Shown here piece by piece: positions 52,286 to 62,100 of a stretch of DNA of 64,000 nucleotides. The position numbers and the translations under genes are program-made. The stretch is from Megachile rotundata. Taxonomy: Eukaryota > Arthropoda > Insecta > Hymenoptera > Megachilidae. The first letter of the stretch is position 1; each line of letters starts with the position of its first letter. The stretch is from contig NW_027473527.1 in the NCBI RefSeq assembly GCF_050947335.1, forward strand, positions 124,001 to 188,000. The letters are read 5' to 3'. The notes beneath the pieces were generated by a model. The model worked only from the letters and a program-made list of their open reading frames with translations. It did not search any database and was not told the DNA's origin.

Positions 52286-55200
52286 AAGTATAGTAATTAT
52301 CGTTCACCCGATCATACAAGCATAATATGGCTAATAATATGAGTTCGATTGATAATAATAAGAGTAATAAGTATAGTAATTGTCGTTCTACCGATCATAT
52401 AAGCATAATATGGCTAATAATGTGAGTTAGATTGATAATAATAAGAGTAAAAAGTATAGTAATTGTCGTTCTATCGATCATATAAGCATAATATGGCTAA
52501 TAATATGAGTTAGATTGATAATAATAAGACTAACGAGTATAGTAATTGTCGTTCTATCGATCATATAAGCATAATGTGGCTAATAATATGAGTTAGATTG
52601 ATAATAATAAGAGTAAAAAGTATAGTAATTGTCGTTCTATCGATCATATAAGCATAATATGGCTAATAATATGAGTTAGATTTATAATAATAAGACTAAG
52701 GAGTATAGTAATTGTCGTTCTATCGATTATATAGGCATAATATGGCTAATAATATGAGTTAGATTGATAATAATAAGACTAACGAGTATAGTAATTGTCG
52801 TTCTATCGATCATATAAGCATAATGTGGCTAATAATATGAGTTAGATTGATAATAATAAGAGTAAAAAGTATAGTAATTGTAGTTCTATCGATCCTATAA
52901 GCATAATGTGGCTAATAATATGAGTTAGATTGATAATAATAAGAGCAATAAGTATAGTAATTGCCGTTCTATCGATCATATAAGCATAATATGGCTAATA
53001 ATATGAGTTAGATTGATAATAATAAGAGTAATAAGTATAGTAATTATCGTTCTACCGATCATATAAGCATAATATGGCTAATAATGTGAGTTAGATTGAT
53101 AATAATAAGAGTAAAAAGTATAGTAATTGTCGTTCTATCGATCATATAAGCATAATATGGCTAATAATATGAGTTAGATTGATAATAATAAGACTAACGA
53201 GTATAGTAATTGTCGTTCTATCGATCATATAAGCATAATGTGGCTAATAATATGAGTTAGATTGATAATAATAAGAGTAAAAAGTATAGTAATTGTCGTT
53301 CTATCGATCATATAAGCATAATATGGCTAACAATATGAGTTAGATTGATAATAACAAGACTAAGGAGTATAGTAATTGTCGTTCTATCGATTATATAAGC
53401 ATAATATGGCTAATAATATGAGTTAGATTGATAGTAGTGAGTGTAATAAGTATAGTAATTGTAGTTCCATTGCTCATATAAGCATAATATGATTAATAAT
53501 ATGAGTTAGATTGATAATAATAAGAGTAATAAGTATAGTAATTATCGTTCTCCCGATCATACAAGCATAATATGGCTAATAATATGAGTTAGATTGATGA
53601 TAATAAGAGTAATGAGTACAGTAGTTGTAGTTCTATCGATCATGTCTGCATAATATGGTTAATAATATGAGCTAGATTGATAATAATAAGAGTAATAAGT
53701 ATAGTAATTGTAGTTCTATCTACCACATAAGCATAATATGGCTAATAATATGAGTTAGATTGATAATAATAAGAGTATTAAGTATAGTAATTATCGTTCC
53801 ACCGATCATACAAGCATAATGTGGCTAATAATATGAGTTAGATTGATAATAATAAGAGTAAAAAGTATAGTAATTGTCGTTCTATCGATCATATAAGCAT
53901 AATATGGCTAATAATATGAGTTAGATTGATAATAATAAGACTAAGGAGTATAGTAATTGTCGTTCTATCGATTATATAAGCATAATATGGCTAATAATAT
54001 GAGTTAGATTGATAATAGTGAGTGTAATAAGTATAGTAATTGTAGTTCCATTGCTCATATAAGCATAATATGATTAATAATATGAGTTAGATTGATAATA
54101 ATAAGAGTAATAAGTATAGTAATTATCGTTCACCCGATCATACAAGCATAATATGGCTAATAATATGAGTTCGATTGATAATAATAAGAGTAATAAGTAT
54201 AGTAATTGTCGTTCTACCGATCATATAAGCATAATATGGCTAATAATGTGAGTTAGATTGATAATAATAAGAGTAAAAAGTATAGTAATTGTCGTTCTAT
54301 CGATCATATAAGCATAATATGGCTAATAATATGAGTTAGATTGATAATAATAAGACTAACGAGTATAGTAATTGTCGTTCTATCGATCATATAAGCATAA
54401 TGTGGCTAATAATATGAGTTAGATTGATAATAATAAGAGTAAAAAGTATAGTAATTGTCGTTCTATCGATCATATAAGCATAATATGGCTAATAATATGA
54501 GTTAGATTGATAATAATAAGACTAAGGAGTATAGTAATTGTCGTTCTATCGATTATATAGGCATAATATGGCTAATAATATGAGTTAGATTGATAATAGT
54601 GAGTGTAATAAGTATAGTAATTGTAGTTCCATTGCTCATATAAGCATAATATGATTAATAATATGAGTTGGATTGATAATAATAAGAGTAATAAGTATAG
54701 TAATTATCGTTCTCCCGATCATACAAGCATAATATGGCTAATAATATGAGTTAGATTGATAATAATAAGAGTAATGAGTATAGTAGTTGTAGTTCTATCG
54801 ATCATGTCTGCATAATATGGTTCATAATATGAGCTAGATTGATAATAATAAGAGTAATAAGTATAGTAATTGTAGTTCTATCTATCATATAAGCATAATA
54901 TGGCTAATAATATGAGTTAGATTGATAATAATAAGAGTATTAAGTATAGTAATTATCGTTCCACCGATCATACAAGCATAATGTGGCTAATAATATGAGT
55001 TAGATTGATAATAATAAGTGTAATAAGTATAGTAATTATCGTTCTACCGATCATATAAGCATAATATAGCTAATAATATGAGTTAGATTGAAAATAATAA
55101 GAGTAAAAAGTATAGTAATTGTCGTTCTATCGATCATATAAGCATAATATGGCTAATAATATGAGTTAGATTGATAATAATAAGAGTAATGGGTATAGTA

Positions 55201-56859
55201 ATTTTCGTTCTATCGATCATATAAGCATAAGATGGCAAATAATATGAGTTAGATTGATAATAATAAGAGTAATAAGTATAGTAATTGTCGTTCTATCGAT
55301 CATATAAGCATAATATGGCTAACAATGTGAGTTAGATTGATAATAATAAGACTAATAAGTATAGTAATTGTAGTTCTATCGATCATATAAGCATAATATG
55401 GCTAATAATATGAGTTCGAATGATAATAATAAGAGTAATAAGTATAGTAATTGTCGTTCTACCGATCATATAAGCATAATATGGCTAATAATGTGAGTTA
55501 GATTGATAATAATAAGAGTAAAAAGTATAGTAATTGTCGTTCTATCGATCATATAAGCATAATATGGCTAATAATATGAGTGAGATTGATAATAATAAGA
55601 TTAACGAGTATAGTAATTGTCGTTCTATCGATCATATAAGCATAATGTGGCTAATAATATGAGTTAGATTGATAATAATAAGAGTAAAAAGTATAGTAAT
55701 TGTCGTTCTATCGATCATATAAGCATAATATGGCTAATAATATGAGTTAGATTGATAATAATAAGACTAAGGAGTATAGTAATTGTCGTTCTATCGATTA
55801 TATAAGCATAATATGGCTAATAATATGAGTTAGATTGATAATAGTGAGTGTAATAAGTATAGTAATTGTAGTTCCATTGCTCATATAAGCATAATATGAT
55901 TAATAATATGAGTTAGATTGATAATAATAAGAGTAATAAGTATAGTAATTATCGTTCACCCGATCATACAAGCATAATATGGCTAATAATATGAGTTCGA
56001 TTGATAATAATAAGAGTAATAAGTATAGTAATTGTCGTTCTACCGATCATATAAGCATACTATGGCTAATAATGTGAGTTAGATTGATAATAATAAGAGT
56101 AAAAAGTATAGTAATTGTCGTTCTATCGATCATATAAGCATAATATGGCTAATAATATGAGTTAGATTGATAATAATAAGACTAACGAGTATAGTAATTG
56201 TCGTTCTATCGATCATATAAGCATAGTATGGCTAATAATATGAGTTAGATTGATTATAGTGAGTGCAATAAGTATAGTAATTGTCGTTCTGTCGATCATA
56301 TAAGCATAGTATGGCTAATAATATGAGTTCGATTGATAATAATAAGAGTAATAAGTATAGTAATTGTAGTTCTATCGATCATATAAGCATAATATGGCTT
56401 ATAATATGAGTTAGATTGATAATAATAAGAGTAATAAGTATAGTAATTGTAGTTCTATCGATCATATAAGCATAATATGGCTAATAATATGAGTTAGATT
56501 GATAATAATAAGAGTAATGAGTATAGTAATTGTAGTTCTATCGATCCTATAAGCATAATGTGGCTAATAATATGAGTTAGATTGATAATAATAAGAGCAA
56601 TAAGTATAGTAATTGCCGTTCTATCGATCATATAAGCATAATATGGCTAATAATATGAGTTAGATTGATAATAATAAGAGTAATAAGTATAGTAATTATC
56701 GTTCTACCGATCATATAAGCATAATATGGCTAATAATGTGAGTTAGATTGATAATAATAAGAGTAAAAAGTATAGTAATTGTCGTTCTATCGATCATATA
56801 AGCATAATACGGCTAATAATATGAGTTAGATTGATAATAATAAGACTAACGAGTATAGT
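52017..56859. repeat. 86-monomer (7,138-bp) higher-order repeat, first copy
   Basis: Rare markers recur at exactly 7,138 bp (86 x 83): TTAGATTTATAATAATAAG (52,676 and 59,814), GATGATAATAAGAGTAATGAG with GTACAG (near 53,590 and 60,730), GAGTTCGAATG (55,411 and 62,549) and GATTAACGAG (near 55,606 and 62,744). Inside it, the TTCACCCG unit recurs every 22 units (1,826 bp): cgttcaccc at 52,301, 54,127 and 55,953. One difference is TACCACATAAG (53,723) here against TACCATATAAG in the second copy. Confidence 0.85.
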
Positions 56860-59150
56860 AATTGTCGTTCTATCGATCATATAAGCATAATGTGGCTAAT
56901 AATATGAGTTAGATTGATAATAATAAGAGTAAAAAGTATAGTAATTGTCGTTCTATCGATCATATAAGCATAATATGGCTAATAATATGAGTTAGATTGA
57001 TAATAACAAGACTAAGGAGTATAGTAATTGTCGTTCTATCGATTATATAAGCATAATATGGCTAATAATATGAGTTAGATTGATAGTAGTGAGTGTAATA
57101 AGTATAGTAATTGTAGTTCCATTGCTCATATAGGCATAATATGATTAATAATATGAGTTAGATTGATAATAATAAGAGTAATAAGTATAGTAATTATCGT
57201 TCTCCCGATCATACAAGCATAATATGGCTAATAATATGAGTTAGATTGATAATAATAAGAGTAATGAGTATAGTAGTTGTAGTTCTATCGATCATGTCTG
57301 CATAATATGGTTCATAATATGAGCTAGATTGATAATAATAAGAGTAATAAGTATAGTAATTGTAGTTCTATCTATCATATAAGCATAATATGGCTAATAA
57401 TATGAGTTAGATTGATAATAATAAGAGTATTAAGTATAGTAATTATCGTTCCACCGATCATACAAGCATAATGTGGCTAATAATATGAGTTAGATTGATA
57501 ATAATAAGTGTAATAAGTATAGTAATTATCGTTCTACCGATCATATAAGCATAATATAGCTAATAATATGAGTTAGATTGAAAATAATAAGAGTAAAAAG
57601 TATAGTAATTGTCGTTCTATCGATCATATAAGCATAATATGGCTAATAATATGAGTTAGATTGATAATAATAAGAGTAATGGGTATAGTAATTTTCGTTC
57701 TATCGATCATATAAGCATAAGATGGCAAATAATATGAGTTAGATTGATAATAATAAGAGTAATAAGTATAGTAATTGTCGTTCTATCGATCATATAAGCA
57801 TAATATGGCTAACAATGTGAGTTAGATTGATAATAATAAGACTAATAAGTATAGTAATTGTAGTTCTATCGATCATATAAGCATAATATGGCTAATAATA
57901 TGAGTTCGAATGATAATAATAAGAGTAATAAGTATAGTAATTGTCGTTCTACCGATCATATAAGCATAATATGGCTAATAATGTGAGTTAGATTGATAAT
58001 AATAAGAGTAAAAAGTATAGTAATTGTCGTTCTATCGATCATATAAGCATAATATGGCTAATAATATGAGTGAGATTGATAATAATAGGATTAACGAGTA
58101 TAGTAATTGTCGTTCTATCGATCATATAAGCATAATGTGGCTAATAATATGAGTTAGATTGATAATAATAAGAGTAAAAAGTATAGTAATTGTCGTTCTA
58201 TCGATCATATAAGCATAATATGGCTAATAATATGAGTTAGATTGATAATAATAAGACTAAGGAGTATAGTAATTGTCGTTCTATTGATTATATAAGCATA
58301 ATATGGCTAATAATATGAGTTAGATTGATAATAGTGAGTGTAATAAGTATAGTAATTGTAGTTCCATTGCTCATATAAGCATAATATGATTAATAATATG
58401 AGTTAGATTGATAATAATAAGAGTAATAAGTATAGTAATTATCGTTCACCCGATCATACAAGCATAATATGGCTAATAATATGAGTTCGATTGATAATAA
58501 TAAGAGTAATAAGTATAGTAATTGTCGTTCTATCGATCATATAAGCATAATATGGCTAATAATATGAGTTAGATTGATAATAATAAGACTAACGAGTATA
58601 GTAATTGTCGTTCTATCGATCATATAAGCATAGTATGGCTAATAATATGAGTTAGATTGATTATAGTGAGTGCAATAAGTATAGTAATTGTCGTTCTGTC
58701 GATCATATAAGCATAGTATGGCTAATAATATGAGTTCGATTGATAATAATAAGAGTAATAAGTATAGTAATTGTAGTTCTATCGATCATATAAGCATAAT
58801 ATGGCTTATAATATGAGTTAGATTGATAATAATAAGAGTAATAAGTATAGTAATTGTAGTTCTATCGATCATATAAGCATAATATGGCTAATAATATGAG
58901 TTAGATTGATAATAATAAGAGTAATGAGTATAGTAATTGTAGTTCTATCGATCCTATAAGCATAATGTGGCTAATAATATGAATTAGATTGATAATAATA
59001 AGAGCAATAAGTATAGTAATTGCCGTTCTATCGATCATATAAGCATAATATGGCTAATAATATGAGTTAGATTGATAATAATAAGAGTAATAAGTATAGT
59101 AATTATCGTTCTACCGATCATATAAGCATAATATGGCTAATAATGTGAGT
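54560..59150. repeat. 30-monomer (2,490-bp) tandem duplication nested between the two 86-monomer copies
   Basis: The segment 54,560-56,050 recurs at 57,050-58,540, 2,490 bp (30 x 83) apart (GAGTTCGAATG at 55,411 and 57,901). After 58,540 the spacing falls to 2,407 bp (29 x 83; GACTAACGAG near 56,180 and 58,587), so one unit was lost in the second copy. Together with a 56-unit spacing to the next GAGTTCGAATG (62,549), this gives 30 + 56 = 86, which accounts for the larger period. Confidence 0.8.
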
Positions 59151-59154
59151 TAGA

Positions 59155-62100
59155 TTGATAATAATAAGAGTAAAAAGTATAGTAATTGTCGTTCTATCGA
59201 TCATATAAGCATAATATGGCTAATAATATGAGTTAGATTGATAATAATAAGACTAAGGAGTATAGTAATTGTCGTTCTATCGATTATATAAGCATAATAT
59301 GGCTAATAATATGAGTTAGATTGATAATAGTGAGTGTAATAAGTATAGTAATTGTAGTTCCATTGCTCATATAAGCATAATATGATTAATAATATGAGTT
59401 AGATTGATAATAATAAGAGTAATAAGTATAGTAATTATCGTTCACCCGATCATACAAGCATAATATGGCTAATAATATGAGTTCGATTGATAATAATAAG
59501 AGTAATAAGTATAGTAATTGTCGTTCTACCGATCATATAAGCATAATATGGCTAATAATGTGAGTTAGATTGATAATAATAAGAGTAAAAAGTATAGTAA
59601 TTGTCGTTCTATCGATCATATAAGCATAATATGGCTAATAATATGAGTTAGATTGATAATAATAAGACTAACGAGTATAGTAATTGTCGTTCTATCGATC
59701 ATATAAGCATAATGTGGCTAATAATATGAGTTAGATTGATAATAATAAGAGTAAAAAGTATAGTAATTGTCGTTCTATCGATCATATAAGCATAATATGG
59801 CTAATAATATGAGTTAGATTTATAATAATAAGACTAAGGAGTATAGTAATTGTCGTTCTATCGATTATATAGGCATAATATGGCTAATAATATGAGTTAG
59901 ATTGATAATAATAAGACTAACGAGTATAGTAATTGTCGTTCTATCGATCATATAAGCATAATGTGGCTAATAATATGAGTTAGATTGATAATAATAAGAG
60001 TAAAAAGTATAGTAATTGTAGTTCTATCGATCCTATAAGCATAATGTGGCTAATAATATGAGTTAGATTGATAATAATAAGAGCAATAAGTATAGTAATT
60101 GCCGTTCTATCGATCATATAAGCATAATATGGCTAATAATATGAGTTAGATTGATAATAATAAGAGTAATAAGTATAGTAATTATCGTTCTACCGATCAT
60201 ATAAGCATAATATGGCTAATAATGTGAGTTAGATTGATAATAATAAGAGTAAAAAGTATAGTAATTGTCGTTCTATCGATCATATAAGCATAATATGGCT
60301 AATAATATGAGTTAGATTGATAATAATAAGACTAACGAGTATAGTAATTGTCGTTCTATCGATCATATAAGCATAATGTGGCTAATAATATGAGTTAGAT
60401 TGATAATAATAAGAGTAAAAAGTATAGTAATTGTCGTTCTATCGATCATATAAGCATAATATGGCTAACAATATGAGTTAGATTGATAATAACAAGACTA
60501 AGGAGTATAGTAATTGTCGTTCTATCGATTATATAAGCATAATATGGCTAATAATATGAGTTAGATTGATAGTAGTGAGTGTAATAAGTATAGTAATTGT
60601 AGTTCCATTGCTCATATAAGCATAATATGATTAATAATATGAGTTAGATTGATAATAATAAGAGTAATAAGTATAGTAATTATCGTTCTCCCGATCATAC
60701 AAGCATAATATGGCTAATAATATGAGTTAGATTGATGATAATAAGAGTAATGAGTACAGTAGTTGTAGTTCTATCGATCATGTCTGCATAATATGGTTAA
60801 TAATATGAGCTAGATTGATAATAATAAGAGTAATAAGTATAGTAATTGTAGTTCTATCTACCATATAAGCATAATATGGCTAATAATATGAGTTAGATTG
60901 ATAATAATAAGAGTATTAAGTATAGTAATTATCGTTCCACCGATCATACAAGCATAATGTGGCTAATAATATGAGTTAGATTGATAATAATAAGAGTAAA
61001 AAGTATAGTAATTGTCGTTCTATCGATCATATAAGCATAATATGGCTAATAATATGAGTTAGATTGATAATAATAAGACTAAGGAGTATAGTAATTGTCG
61101 TTCTATCGATTATATAAGCATAATATGGCTAATAATATGAGTTAGATTGATAATAGTGAGTGTAATAAGTATAGTAATTGTAGTTCCATTGCTCATATAA
61201 GCATAATATGATTAATAATATGAGTTAGATTGATAATAATAAGAGTAATAAGTATAGTAATTATCGTTCACCCGATCATACAAGCATAATATGGCTAATA
61301 ATATGAGTTCGATTGATAATAATAAGAGTAATAAGTATAGTAATTGTCGTTCTACCGATCATATAAGCATAATATGGCTAATAATGTGAGTTAGATTGAT
61401 AATAATAAGAGTAAAAAGTATAGTAATTGTCGTTCTATCGATCATATAAGCATAATATGGCTAATAATATGAGTTAGATTGATAATAATAAGACTAACGA
61501 GTATAGTAATTGTCGTTCTATCGATCATATAAGCATAATGTGGCTAATAATATGAGTTAGATTGATAATAATAAGAGTAAAAAGTATAGTAATTGTCGTT
61601 CTATCGATCATATAAGCATAATATGGCTAATAATATGAGTTAGATTGATAATAATAAGACTAAGGAGTATAGTAATTGTCGTTCTATCGATTATATAGGC
61701 ATAATATGGCTAATAATATGAGTTAGATTGATAATAGTGAGTGTAATAAGTATAGTAATTGTAGTTCCATTGCTCATATAAGCATAATATGATTAATAAT
61801 ATGAGTTAGATTGATAATAATAAGAGTAATAAGTATAGTAATTATCGTTCTCCCGATCATACAAGCATAATATGGCTAATAATATGAGTTAGATTGATAA
61901 TAATAAGAGTAATGAGTATAGTAGTTGTAGTTCTATCGATCATGTCTGCATAATATGGTTCATAATATGAGCTAGATTGATAATAATAAGAGTAATAAGT
62001 ATAGTAATTGTAGTTCTATCTATCATATAAGCATAATATGGCTAATAATATGAGTTAGATTGATAATAATAAGAGTATTAAGTATAGTAATTATCGTTCC